Source: Bacteroidia bacterium (GTDB taxonomy: Bacteria > Bacteroidota > Bacteroidia > Flavobacteriales > Flavobacteriaceae). From it: 64,000 nucleotides of DNA. This document shows positions 53,002-61,172 of this stretch, in pieces; the first letter of the stretch is position 1; each line of letters starts with the position of its first letter. The notes under the pieces are model-generated. The model saw only the letters and a list, made by a program, of their open reading frames with translations, ran no database searches and had not been told where the DNA came from. A program made the position numbers and the translations under genes. The stretch covers positions 606,963-670,962 of the forward strand of contig JAUIAY010000001.1 of NCBI GenBank assembly GCA_030425285.1, given 5' to 3'.

Positions 53002-53036
53002 AAATATTGAGGTAACGGTTGGTTGCCTCAATATTT
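53002..53036 (+). other. Intercistronic hairpin between atpE and atpF
   Basis: A 15-bp stem (53002-53016 with 53022-53036, one G-U pair) has a 5-nt loop (GGTTG). No poly-T follows, so read-through to atpF is expected. It may protect the upstream atpBE message from 3' decay and raise the yield of subunit c, or partly attenuate transcription; both are inference. Confidence 0.7.
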
Positions 53037-53067
53037 TAAAATTTAAGTTATTTAAAACAAAAAAGAA

Positions 53068-53562
53068 ATGGATTTAATTACACCTGGATTTGGATTGGTA
53101 TTTTGGACAGCAATAACATTCTTATGTTTACTGTTCATTTTAAGAAAATTTGCTTGGAAACCTATTCTTGGAGCTGTTGAAGACCGTGAGGAAGGTATTA
53201 AAAAAGCATTGGCTTCTGCTGAAAACGCTCGTAAGGAAATGGAAAACTTACATGCCGACAATGAGCGAATCTTAAACGAAGCACGTGCAGAGCGTGAAGC
53301 GTTGTTGAAAGAGGCTAGAGAAATCAAATCTAAAATGATTGCTGATGCCAAAGATGAAGCTCAAGCGCAAGCAAGCAAAATCATTGAACAGGCTCAAGCA
53401 GCTATCGAAAGTGAGAAAAAAGCAGCTATGACTGAATTGAAAAATCATGTAGCAACCTTATCATTGGATATCGCTGAAAAAGTTGTTCGTGAAGAGTTGT
53501 CTAACAAAGACAAGCAAATTCAATTGGTTGAATCAATGTTGGGTGAAGCAATTTTAAACTAA
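53068..53562 (+). CDS. atpF: ATP synthase F0 subunit b
   Basis: Subunit b is the peripheral stator stalk. The 164-residue protein starts MDLITPGFGLVFWTAITFLC, with a single N-terminal membrane helix, and continues as one long coiled-coil helix rich in Ala, Glu and Lys (EEGIKKALASAENARKEMEN onward). It ends SMLGEAILN, and the C-terminus would contact the delta subunit encoded next. Length and layout are standard. Confidence 0.94.
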   Translation: MDLITPGFGLVFWTAITFLCLLFILRKFAWKPILGAVEDREEGIKKALASAENARKEMENLHADNERILNEARAEREALLKEAREIKSKMIADAKDEAQAQASKIIEQAQAAIESEKKAAMTELKNHVATLSLDIAEKVVREELSNKDKQIQLVESMLGEAILN

Positions 53563-53568
53563 TTCCAA

Positions 53569-54105
53569 ATGGCGGGTACAAGAGCAGCAATACGATACGC
53601 AAAAGCAATATTGAGTTTAGCATCAGAGCAAAACAATGCTGATGCCGTTAATAACGATATGAAGCTTATTGCTACAAGTATTGCAGAAAATAGTGACTTA
53701 AGCAATATGCTTCAAAGCCCTGTGGTAAGATCTTCGGTTAAAAAAACGGTGTTAATGGAAGTGTTCAATAATACGAATGCTTTAACAGGTAATTTAATTG
53801 ATACCTTAATAGCCAACAAACGCATTTCACTTTTAGAATCAGTTGCAGTTAATTTTAATCGTCTTTATGATGAATTACAAGGAACGCAAGTTGCTAAAGT
53901 AACAACTGCGGTACCTTTGACTGATGATTTAAAAGTAAAAGTTTTGGCCAAAGTAAAAGAGCTTACTGGTAAACAGGTTGAAGTAAAAAATATAATTGAT
54001 GAAAGCATTTTAGGTGGTTTCATTTTACGTGTTGGTGATATTCAGTACAATGCAAGTATTGCCAATAAGTTAAACAAGTTAAAAAGAGAATTTACATTAA
54101 ATTAA
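53569..54105 (+). CDS. atpH: ATP synthase F1 subunit delta
   Basis: The delta subunit (OSCP) links the b-stalk to the top of the F1 head. The 178-residue protein begins MAGTRAAIRYAKAILSLASE, the family N-terminus, and the C-terminal DESILGGFILRVGDIQYNAS is the conserved delta signature. It starts 6 bases after atpF. A 51-base gap with a small hairpin separates it from atpA. Confidence 0.94.
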   Translation: MAGTRAAIRYAKAILSLASEQNNADAVNNDMKLIATSIAENSDLSNMLQSPVVRSSVKKTVLMEVFNNTNALTGNLIDTLIANKRISLLESVAVNFNRLYDELQGTQVAKVTTAVPLTDDLKVKVLAKVKELTGKQVEVKNIIDESILGGFILRVGDIQYNASIANKLNKLKREFTLN

Positions 54106-54108
54106 ATT

Positions 54109-54137
54109 TTGGTAATAACGGCTCTCGAAGTTACCAA
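54109..54137 (+). other. Inverted repeat between atpH and atpA
   Basis: TTGGTAA (54109-54115) pairs with TTACCAA (54131-54137) around a 15-nt loop, in the 51-base gap between atpH and atpA. It is weak and lacks a U tract. It could tune translation or mRNA cleavage between F0/stalk and head genes. Confidence 0.45.
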
Positions 54138-54156
54138 TTATATTAAATAAACAAAG

Positions 54157-55737
54157 ATGGCAGAAGTAAAACCAGCTGAAATATCAGCAATCTTAAAACA
54201 ACAACTTTCAGGTTTTGAAGCAGGTGCTTCATTAGACGAAGTAGGAACAGTATTAACTGTTGGTGATGGTATTGTACGTGCTTACGGACTATCAAATGCT
54301 CAATACGGTGAGTTAGTAGAGTTTGAAGGCGGTTTAGAAGGTATTGTATTAAACCTTGAAGAAGACAATGTTGGTATTGTATTACTAGGTGATTCTAAAG
54401 GTGTAAAAGAAGGATCTACTGTAAAGCGTACCAATCGTATTGCATCTATCAATGTAGGTGAAGGAATTGTTGGTCGTGTGGTAGACACCCTTGGAAACCC
54501 AATTGATGGTAAAGGTCCTATCTCTGGTGAAACTTATGAAATGCCATTGGAGCGTAAAGCACCTGGTGTTATTTATCGTGAGCCAGTAACTGAACCATTA
54601 CAAACAGGTATTAAGTCAATCGATGCCATGATCCCTGTAGGAAGAGGACAACGTGAGTTGGTAATTGGTGACCGTCAAACTGGTAAGACAACAGTTTGTA
54701 TTGATACCATCTTAAATCAAAAAGAATTTTATGATGCAGGTGAGCCTGTATATTGTATATATGTTGCTGTAGGACAGAAAGCATCTACAGTTGCAAACAT
54801 CGCTAAAACGTTGGAAGAAAGAGGTGCTTTAGCTTATACAACTATTGTAGCAGCTAATGCTTCTGATCCTGCGCCAATGCAAGTTTATGCTCCTATGGCA
54901 GGTGCAGCAATTGGTGAGTATTTTAGAGATACTGGTCGCCCAGCATTAATTATCTATGATGATTTATCAAAGCAAGCGGTAGCATATCGTGAGGTATCGT
55001 TATTGTTACGTCGTCCACCAGGACGTGAGGCGTATCCTGGAGACGTTTTCTACTTACACTCGCGTTTATTGGAGCGTTCTGCAAAGGTTATTAATGATGA
55101 TGCCATTGCAAAAGAAATGAACGATTTACCAGAAACCTTAAAACCAATAGTAAAAGGTGGTGGTTCGTTAACAGCTTTACCAATTATTGAAACACAAGCA
55201 GGTGACGTATCAGCTTATATCCCAACTAACGTAATTTCTATTACGGATGGTCAGATTTTCTTGGATGGTGACTTGTTTAACTCAGGTGTTCGTCCAGCAA
55301 TTAACGTAGGTATTTCTGTATCACGTGTTGGTGGTAATGCTCAAATTAAATCGATGAAAAAAGTTGCAGGTACATTAAAATTAGATCAAGCTCAATTCCG
55401 TGAATTGGAAGCATTTGCGAAGTTTGGTTCAGATTTAGATTCAGCTACTTTAAATGTTATTGAAAAAGGTAAGCGTAACGTTGAGATATTAAAACAAGCT
55501 CAAAACGATCCTTATACAGTTGAAGACCAAATTGCAATCATTTATGCAGGTTCTAAAAACTTATTAAGAGATGTTCCTGTTGAAAAAGTAAAGGAATTTG
55601 AACGTGATTTTATAGAGTTCTTAAAAGCAAAACACAGTGATGCTTTAGCAACTTTAAAATCAGGTAAGTTAACTGATGAGGTTACAGACACGTTAATGAC
55701 TGTAGCTAAAGAATTATCAGCAAAATATAGAGCATAA
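54157..55737 (+). CDS. atpA: ATP synthase F1 subunit alpha
   Basis: The alpha subunit is the non-catalytic nucleotide-binding part of the F1 hexamer. The P-loop is GDRQTGKT (171-178). [40 protein letters not shown] (which includes the conserved arginine-rich segment) and [17 protein letters not shown] are standard. At 526 residues it is slightly longer than E. coli AtpA. Codon choice is of the highly expressed type, as in atpE. The beta subunit gene does not follow; atpG does. Confidence 0.97.
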   Translation: MAEVKPAEISAILKQQLSGFEAGASLDEVGTVLTVGDGIVRAYGLSNAQYGELVEFEGGLEGIVLNLEEDNVGIVLLGDSKGVKEGSTVKRTNRIASINVGEGIVGRVVDTLGNPIDGKGPISGETYEMPLERKAPGVIYREPVTEPLQTGIKSIDAMIPVGRGQRELVIGDRQTGKTTVCIDTILNQKEFYDAGEPVYCIYVAVGQKASTVANIAKTLEERGALAYTTIVAANASDPAPMQVYAPMAGAAIGEYFRDTGRPALIIYDDLSKQAVAYREVSLLLRRPPGREAYPGDVFYLHSRLLERSAKVINDDAIAKEMNDLPETLKPIVKGGGSLTALPIIETQAGDVSAYIPTNVISITDGQIFLDGDLFNSGVRPAINVGISVSRVGGNAQIKSMKKVAGTLKLDQAQFRELEAFAKFGSDLDSATLNVIEKGKRNVEILKQAQNDPYTVEDQIAIIYAGSKNLLRDVPVEKVKEFERDFIEFLKAKHSDALATLKSGKLTDEVTDTLMTVAKELSAKYRA

Positions 55738-55742
55738 CTAGG

Positions 55743-55791
55743 CTTTAGTCGTTAGTCAGCAAGACTATAGACTAACCACTAATAACTAAAG
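55743..55791 (+). repeat. Inverted and tandem repeats between atpA and atpG
   Basis: GTTAGTC (55751-55757) pairs with GACTAAC (55770-55776), and CTTTAGT (55743-55749) with ACTAAAG (55785-55791). The motif AGTC/GACT recurs six times in 61 bases. It looks like a low-complexity intergenic repeat; it has no U tract and the spacing leaves the atpG start free. Confidence 0.55.
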
Positions 55792-55798
55792 ACTAAAT

Positions 55799-56659
55799 AT
55801 GGCAAATTTAAAAGAAATACGTAACAGAATATCATCGGTGTCTTCAACCATGCAGATAACCAGTGCCATGAAAATGGTATCGGCTGCGAAGTTGAAAAAG
55901 GCACAAGATGCTATTACTGCTATGCGTCCTTATGCAGATAAGTTAACCGAGCTTTTGCAAAGTTTGAGCGCTACTTTAGATGCAGACTCTGGAAGCAAAT
56001 TTTCAGAACAACGTGAGGTAAACAAGGTATTGATTGTTGCTATTACCTCCAATAGAGGTTTGGCAGGTGCTTTTAATTCCAATATTATTAAAGAAGTTAA
56101 TAAATTGACTTCAGGTAAGTACGCCAACCAAGAAGTATCTTATGTAACTATTGGTAAAAAAGCAAATGATGCCTTTAAAAAGACTAATAAGGTATTAGCC
56201 AATAACAGCGAGGTTTTTGACGATTTAACCTTTGATAATGTTGCTGATATTGCTCAAATGTTGATGGATAAGTTTGTCGCTGGTGATTTTGATAAAATAG
56301 AGTTGGTTTATAACAAGTTTAAAAATGCAGCCACACAAGTTGTAATGACTGAACAATTTTTACCTATTGTTCCAGTTGAGAGCGACTCAAATGTGAATTT
56401 AGATTACATTTTTGAGCCATCTAAATTGGAAATCGTAGAGCAATTGATTCCAAAGTCATTAAAAACCCAATTGTTTAAAGCTATTAGAGATTCTTTTGCA
56501 AGTGAGCATGGTGCGCGTATGACAGCTATGCACAAGGCAACTGATAATGCAACAGAATTGAGAGATCAATTGAAATTGACTTATAACAAAGCACGTCAGG
56601 CTGCTATTACTAATGAAATCCTTGAGATTGTTGGTGGTGCTGAAGCATTGAACAATTAA
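55799..56659 (+). CDS. atpG: ATP synthase F1 subunit gamma
   Basis: Gamma is the central rotor shaft. The 286-residue protein starts MANLKEIRNRISSVSSTMQI and ends in the conserved ARQAAITNEILEIVGGAEAL, both helical parts of the coiled-coil shaft. The central domain IVAITSNRGLAGAFNSNIIK is the family signature. A clear intrinsic terminator follows 24 bases after the stop, so the operon ends here; atpD (beta) and atpC (epsilon) must be elsewhere, as is usual in Bacteroidota. Confidence 0.96.
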   Translation: MANLKEIRNRISSVSSTMQITSAMKMVSAAKLKKAQDAITAMRPYADKLTELLQSLSATLDADSGSKFSEQREVNKVLIVAITSNRGLAGAFNSNIIKEVNKLTSGKYANQEVSYVTIGKKANDAFKKTNKVLANNSEVFDDLTFDNVADIAQMLMDKFVAGDFDKIELVYNKFKNAATQVVMTEQFLPIVPVESDSNVNLDYIFEPSKLEIVEQLIPKSLKTQLFKAIRDSFASEHGARMTAMHKATDNATELRDQLKLTYNKARQAAITNEILEIVGGAEALNN

Positions 56660-56683
56660 GATAAATTTTTAAGTGAATATAAG

Positions 56684-56709
56684 AACCTCACCATCGGTGA
56701 GGTTTTTTT
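56684..56709 (+). terminator. Intrinsic terminator of the ATP synthase operon
   Basis: AACCTCACC (56684-56692) pairs perfectly with GGTGAGGTT (56696-56704) across a 3-nt loop and is followed by a run of seven T (56703-56709). Confidence 0.93.
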
Positions 56710-56716
56710 ATGCTAT

Positions 56717-56724
56717 TAATTTTG
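56717..56724 (+). promoter_or_regulatory. -7 element upstream of a lipoprotein gene
   Basis: TAATTTTG (exact TAnnTTTG) lies 35 nt before the ATG at 56760, just after the atp terminator. Confidence 0.5.
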
Positions 56725-56759
56725 AAGTTGTATCTTTATGATGTTTAGATGCTTAAACT

Positions 56760-57269
56760 ATGAAAATCAAAAGTCTAATTATCTTTTTGTTTAGTGCGGT
56801 TTTTATCACATTTGGATTTCTACAGTGTTCCAGTTCTAAAACCAATGGTCAACAAGGAATGGTTGAATTGGAAAAAAAGCCTTCGTTTGTTTTAGGAGAT
56901 GTTTTTTTTCAAAAATGGATAGCAGGTGTACAAGGCGGTGGATCAGGTTACCATTTGTACGTGCCTGTAAAAGAGAATAAAAAACATGTGGTTTTTGATA
57001 GTGCTTTTTTTAGAGGATTGAAAGCCAAGCTTGATCAGGGAAAAATGGGATATATAGCTTCTTTTAAAACAAATTTAAACAGCAAGCCTGATATAAGCAT
57101 GAGTAGTAATCCGCTGGATGAATATGGCAATATTTTTCCGCAGGAATTGAAATTAAATGAATGTGTTTTGAGTTATATTGAAAAAAATCAGGTTAAGTAT
57201 TATAAAGTTATACCTCTTATAGAGAAACAGACAGAATACTACCCAATAACTCCGCCTAATGAAGATTGA
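56760..57269 (+). CDS. Hypothetical lipoprotein
   Basis: The 169-residue protein has a lipoprotein signal (MKIKSLIIFLFSAVFITFGF then LQCSSSK, Cys at 23). The mature domain has LGDVFFQKWIAGVQGGGSGY and a central LYVPVKENKKHVVFDSAFF. I do not recognise the family, though similar small lipoproteins occur in marine flavobacteria. It is transcribed away from the atp operon with its own promoter element and ends 59 bases before a flippase gene. Nothing suggests catalysis. Confidence 0.65.
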   Translation: MKIKSLIIFLFSAVFITFGFLQCSSSKTNGQQGMVELEKKPSFVLGDVFFQKWIAGVQGGGSGYHLYVPVKENKKHVVFDSAFFRGLKAKLDQGKMGYIASFKTNLNSKPDISMSSNPLDEYGNIFPQELKLNECVLSYIEKNQVKYYKVIPLIEKQTEYYPITPPNED

Positions 57270-57328
57270 CCAATCTCTTTGGTTTACGTTATCTAAAAAC
57301 GTACTTTTAGCAGAATAAATAATAGCTT

Positions 57329-58792
57329 TTGGCCGCATTAAAAAGACTTTTCAAGCAAACATTTATTTACGGTTTGGCAACGGTACTTCCTAGAATGTTG
57401 AGCTTTCTATTGGTGCCGCTTTATACTACTGAAGGTGTACTTACTTCGGTTGCGGAGTATGGACAAGTAAATGTTATTTTTTCATGGTTTGTGTTGTTTA
57501 ATGTCATATTAGCCTATGGCATGGAAACAGCTTTTTTTAGGTACTATAGCAAAGAACAGGATAAAGATAAAGTTGTTGGCACTTCCACCATTTCCTTGAT
57601 TGTTTCTTCATTTGTTTTTTTTGCTATGGCTTTGCTTTTTCAAAACCAAATAGCAAATGTTATTGATATTAACGTCAAGTACATCAAGCTTGTAATTTGG
57701 ATTTTATTATTGGATGCATTGGTCATTATTCCTTTTGCTTGGTTACGTGCTACACAACAACCTATGCGTTATGCGGTTATTAAAATCTTGAACGTAGTAG
57801 TGAATCTTGGGCTTAATTTATTTTTCTTATTAGCGCTGAAAGATTTGGCTATTGGAGACAATATATTTTCAACTATTTACAAACCAAACTTTGAAATCAG
57901 TTACATCTTCATAGCAAACTTAATTGCAAGCGCTTTAACCTTGTTATTAATGATGTCTTTTTATGTTAAGGTCAAATTTACTTTTGATACCAAACTTTGG
58001 AATAGTATGATGCGATATGCGTATCCTGTTCTTATTGCTGGTGTTGCTTTTTCAATAAACGAAACGTTCGACCGTATTTTATTAAAAGAATTGTTGCCAC
58101 AAAACATCGCTGAAACCCATATTGGAATGTATTCGGCCTGTTATAAATTGGCGTTATTCATGACCTTATTTGCAACTGCCTATAGACTGGGTATAGAACC
58201 TTTCTTTTTTAGTCATGCCAATTCGGAAAACCCTCAAAAAAACTATGCTCGAATATTAGAGTTTTTTGTGGCTGCAGGTTCTGTAATATTTTTAGCTGTT
58301 GTGGTCTTTGCAGATTTAATCAAACCATTTATTGTAAGAGGTGAAGCTTACTGGGAAGCTATGTGGGTTGTTCCAATTATTCTTTTGGCCAATTTTTGCT
58401 TGGGGATTTATCATAACTTATCGGTTTGGTATAAAATTACAGATAGGACAAAGTTTGGAGCCTATATTTCCGTTATTGGAGCTCTTATGACTTTGGGAAT
58501 TAATATTTTGTTCATAAAAACCTTTAGCTATAAAGCTTCGGCTATTGCTACATTATCAGCTTATGCTACGATGATGCTACTATCTTATTATTTTGGAAGA
58601 AAATATTATCCTATACCATATAACCTCAAGAAAATTAGCATATACCTATTTGTATCCATCCTGTTTTCAGTAATTAGTTTTTATCAATTTAGATACAATT
58701 ATGTTATTGGTATTTCCCTCTTAATCGTATTTTTGGGTATTGTAGGCTTTTCTGAAAAGAATCAAATCAAACAACTCTTAAGAAGACAATAG
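57329..58792 (+). CDS. Oligosaccharide flippase family protein
   Basis: The 487-residue protein has 12-14 predicted membrane helices and belongs to the MOP superfamily (Wzx/RfbX class), flipping lipid-linked saccharides. The start is TTG at 57329 (MAALKRLFKQTFIYGLATVL), since the first helix would be lost with later ATG codons. FDRILLKELLPQNIAETHIG and YRLGIEPFFFSHANSENPQK are typical of the flavobacterial orthologue near dut. It is a different protein from the accessory flippase at 18.9 kb and is more like a core-genome copy, possibly for LPS or teichoic-like glycans. Confidence 0.87.
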   Translation: MAALKRLFKQTFIYGLATVLPRMLSFLLVPLYTTEGVLTSVAEYGQVNVIFSWFVLFNVILAYGMETAFFRYYSKEQDKDKVVGTSTISLIVSSFVFFAMALLFQNQIANVIDINVKYIKLVIWILLLDALVIIPFAWLRATQQPMRYAVIKILNVVVNLGLNLFFLLALKDLAIGDNIFSTIYKPNFEISYIFIANLIASALTLLLMMSFYVKVKFTFDTKLWNSMMRYAYPVLIAGVAFSINETFDRILLKELLPQNIAETHIGMYSACYKLALFMTLFATAYRLGIEPFFFSHANSENPQKNYARILEFFVAAGSVIFLAVVVFADLIKPFIVRGEAYWEAMWVVPIILLANFCLGIYHNLSVWYKITDRTKFGAYISVIGALMTLGINILFIKTFSYKASAIATLSAYATMMLLSYYFGRKYYPIPYNLKKISIYLFVSILFSVISFYQFRYNYVIGISLLIVFLGIVGFSEKNQIKQLLRRQ

Positions 58793-58798
58793 AAACAC

Positions 58799-59554
58799 GT
58801 GATTAAATTCTTCAATAAAATACGCAAACAACTGCTAAACGAGAACCAAACAGGGCGTTACTTAAAGTATGCCATTGGCGAGATTATTTTAGTGATGATT
58901 GGTATTTTGTTGGCCTTGCAAGTCAATAATTGGAATAACAATCGTGAATTGAAAAAAGAGGAATTAAAAGTGCTTAAAAGCCTTCTTAAGGAGTTTAATG
59001 AAAACCTGAATATTTTTGATATAGCCTATGAATTTCATTTAAACCGAAAAGAATCAATTGAAGCTATAATGACTTCTAATTTGAGAGAACTGCCATTAGA
59101 CAGCGTAAGAAGATTGAATCGTAACGTTAGTGATAACCTCACATTTGATCCGTTTCAAGGCATCTACAATTCAGTTATTAATTCGGGAAAAATTGAGTTG
59201 ATTTCCAATGATTCGTTAAAACACAAAATTGCCAGATTTCAAGATTTGTTAAGTGATTACAAGGAGGAAGAAACAAATACTATGTTATTTGTTTATAACA
59301 ACCTATACCCTTTTCAACTAGATAATTTAAAAATGAATTTTAACTTAATCTATGGAATAAAAGAAGGTTCTAGAGAAGAACTCACGGAATTGAACCAAAA
59401 CACAATCCAGCTAATCGAATCGGATAAATATGAAAATCTATTGGTTTATGTTTACGGCTATATGCGTGAAATTTTTACTGAAGGACCAATTTTAAGAGAA
59501 GAAATGAGGTCAATTATCAATTTATTACAATCAGAAATAAAAAAATATAATTAA
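58799..59554 (+). CDS. DUF6090 family protein
   Basis: The 251-residue protein has the DUF6090 N-terminus FFNKIRKQLLNENQTGRYLK followed by the single transmembrane helix YAIGEIILVMIGILLALQVNNW and a mainly helical soluble domain. GTG at 58799, six bases after the flippase stop, is the start. The family is very common, often multicopy, in Flavobacteriia and has no known function. It is located between the flippase and dut and separated from dut by a palindromic repeat. Confidence 0.8.
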   Translation: MIKFFNKIRKQLLNENQTGRYLKYAIGEIILVMIGILLALQVNNWNNNRELKKEELKVLKSLLKEFNENLNIFDIAYEFHLNRKESIEAIMTSNLRELPLDSVRRLNRNVSDNLTFDPFQGIYNSVINSGKIELISNDSLKHKIARFQDLLSDYKEEETNTMLFVYNNLYPFQLDNLKMNFNLIYGIKEGSREELTELNQNTIQLIESDKYENLLVYVYGYMREIFTEGPILREEMRSIINLLQSEIKKYN

Positions 59555-59560
59555 CTAAAT

Positions 59561-59588
59561 GTCACCTCGAGCGGAGTCGAGAGGTCTC
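59561..59588. repeat. Short palindromic element before dut
   Basis: CTCGA (59566-59570) pairs with TCGAG (59577-59581) and flanking ACC/GGT can extend the stem with a bulge. The stretch resembles the dispersed GTCACCTCGAGC-type repeats I know from Flavobacteriia. It ends 5 bases before the dut ATG and may affect its translation. Confidence 0.6.
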
Positions 59589-59593
59589 GAATC

Positions 59594-60028
59594 ATGAAAA
59601 TAAAAATAATCAATAAATCCAATCACGAGTTACCACATTATGAAACCATTGCTTCTGCGGGAATGGATTTGCGCGCTAACCTTTCAGAACCTAGAATTCT
59701 GAAACCACTTGAAAGAAGCATTGTTGGTACAGGTCTGTTTATAGAATTACCAGTTGGTATTGAGGCACAAGTTAGACCAAGAAGTGGTTTGGCAGCAAAA
59801 AAGGGTATTACAGTTTTAAATGCACCAGGAACCATAGATGCCGATTACAGAGGCGAAGTAGGTGTTATACTGGTTAATTTATCCAATGAAGATTTTGTCA
59901 TAAATAATGGTGAGCGTATTGCCCAATTGGTGATAGCCAAACACGAACGTGCTGAATGGATTGAAGTTGAAGAACTTTCAGAGACAACTAGAGGTTCAGG
60001 AGGTTTCGGAAGCACAGGAACAAAATAA
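59594..60028 (+). CDS. dut: dUTP diphosphatase (dUTPase)
   Basis: Dut removes dUTP from the nucleotide pool and supplies dUMP. The 144-residue trimeric enzyme has the five family motifs: [17 protein letters not shown] (with the phosphate-binding Ser), [13 protein letters not shown] (catalytic Asp), RIAQLVIA and the glycine-rich C-terminal lid [12 protein letters not shown]. The ATG at 59594 follows a palindromic element. A 43-base gap separates it from a nucleotidyltransferase gene. Confidence 0.96.
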   Translation: MKIKIINKSNHELPHYETIASAGMDLRANLSEPRILKPLERSIVGTGLFIELPVGIEAQVRPRSGLAAKKGITVLNAPGTIDADYRGEVGVILVNLSNEDFVINNGERIAQLVIAKHERAEWIEVEELSETTRGSGGFGSTGTK

Positions 60029-60071
60029 TTGACAAATTATATTAACGAACAAACAGATAAACTTTAAGTAA

Positions 60072-61088
60072 ATGAAAATAATAGTACCCATGGCAGGACG
60101 AGGATCCAGATTAAGACCTCATAGTTTAACCGTTCCAAAACCGTTAATTCCTGTTGCAGGTGAACCAATTGTACATAGATTGGTAAAGGATATTGCTAAA
60201 GTAATCAATCAACCCATTGAAGAGATTGCATTCGTTTTAGGAGACCCAGCTTTTTTTGGCGACGATGTAGTTGAAAGTCTTGAGAATTTAGCAAAATCCC
60301 TTGGAGCAAAACCAACAATTTACAGACAGGATCAGCCTTTGGGAACAGGCCATGCCATTATGTGTGCTAAAGAATCGTTGTCAGGCCCAGCAGTTATTGC
60401 GTATGCCGACACGTTAATTAGAGCCGACTTCAATCTTGATGAAGATGCCGATGCCGTAATTTGGGTAAAACAGGTTGATAAACCAGAAGCTTATGGTGTT
60501 GTTAATTTGAATGACAATAATGAAATAACCGAGCTCGTAGAAAAACCAAAATTCTTTGTAAGTGATTTAGCAGTCATTGGAATATACTACTTTAAGGATG
60601 TCAGCGTTTTAAAAGATGAGTTACAGTATGTTTTGGATAACAATATTGTTAATGGTGGCGAATACCAAATTAATGATGGTATTAAAGGGATGATGGCTAA
60701 AGGGAAGGTTTTCAAAACCGGTCAAGTTGATGAATGGATGGATTGTGGAAACAAAGCCGTTACTGTTGAAACCAATGCTAGAATGCTTGGGTTTTTGCAG
60801 AATGATGGTGAAGAATTAATTGACTCCACCCTACGTATTGAGAACTCTAAAATTATACAACCTTGCTTTATCGGGAAGGATGTTGTTTTAAAAGATTCAA
60901 CGGTTGGACCTAATGTGTCTATCGGTAACAATAGTGTTATAGAGTCTTCAACCGTTAAAAATAGTTTAATTCAAAGCCATACAACCATTAAAAATGCTAA
61001 TTTAGACGAAGCAATGATTGGCAATCACGCGAAGTTTGATGGCAATTTTTCAAAAATCAGTATTGGTGATTATTCTGTTTTGGAATAA
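60072..61088 (+). CDS. Sugar-phosphate nucleotidyltransferase with beta-helix C-terminus
   Basis: The 338-residue enzyme combines an N-terminal nucleotidyltransferase fold (VPMAGRGSRLRPHSLTVPKP at 4-23, LGTGHAIMCA, EKPKFFVSDLAVIGIYYF) with a C-terminal left-handed beta-helix (IGKDVVLKDSTVGPNVSIGN and onward). It should activate a sugar-1-phosphate as an NDP-sugar. The R-x-R-P-H signature and lack of a full GlmU acetyltransferase part suggest a glucose-1-phosphate thymidylyl/uridylyl-like role; the exact sugar is not clear. The last codons (VLE and stop) are duplicated just downstream around a palindromic element. Confidence 0.87.
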   Translation: MKIIVPMAGRGSRLRPHSLTVPKPLIPVAGEPIVHRLVKDIAKVINQPIEEIAFVLGDPAFFGDDVVESLENLAKSLGAKPTIYRQDQPLGTGHAIMCAKESLSGPAVIAYADTLIRADFNLDEDADAVIWVKQVDKPEAYGVVNLNDNNEITELVEKPKFFVSDLAVIGIYYFKDVSVLKDELQYVLDNNIVNGGEYQINDGIKGMMAKGKVFKTGQVDEWMDCGNKAVTVETNARMLGFLQNDGEELIDSTLRIENSKIIQPCFIGKDVVLKDSTVGPNVSIGNNSVIESSTVKNSLIQSHTTIKNANLDEAMIGNHAKFDGNFSKISIGDYSVLE

Positions 61089-61133
61089 ATTCCTGCGGAG
61101 ACAGGGATCTTTAACAAGTTTTTGGAATAAATT
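61078..61133 (+). repeat. Palindromic element flanked by a 14-bp direct repeat
   Basis: TTTTGGAATAAATT occurs at 61078-61091 (spanning the stop of the nucleotidyltransferase gene) and at 61120-61133. The 28 bases between hold a CCTG/CAGG palindrome with TTCCTGCGGAGACAGGGAT, similar to the VIPAKAGI-type element at 43.7 kb. The arrangement looks like an insertion with a target duplication or slippage-driven local duplication. Confidence 0.6.
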
Positions 61134-61172
61134 TTGAATACTTGTTCTTGAATATTGCCAAGAACCTCATAT

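Noticed and set aside
53002-53036. atpE-atpF hairpin as a full intrinsic terminator
   Set aside because: No run of T follows the stem and the operon clearly continues with atpF, atpH, atpA and atpG.
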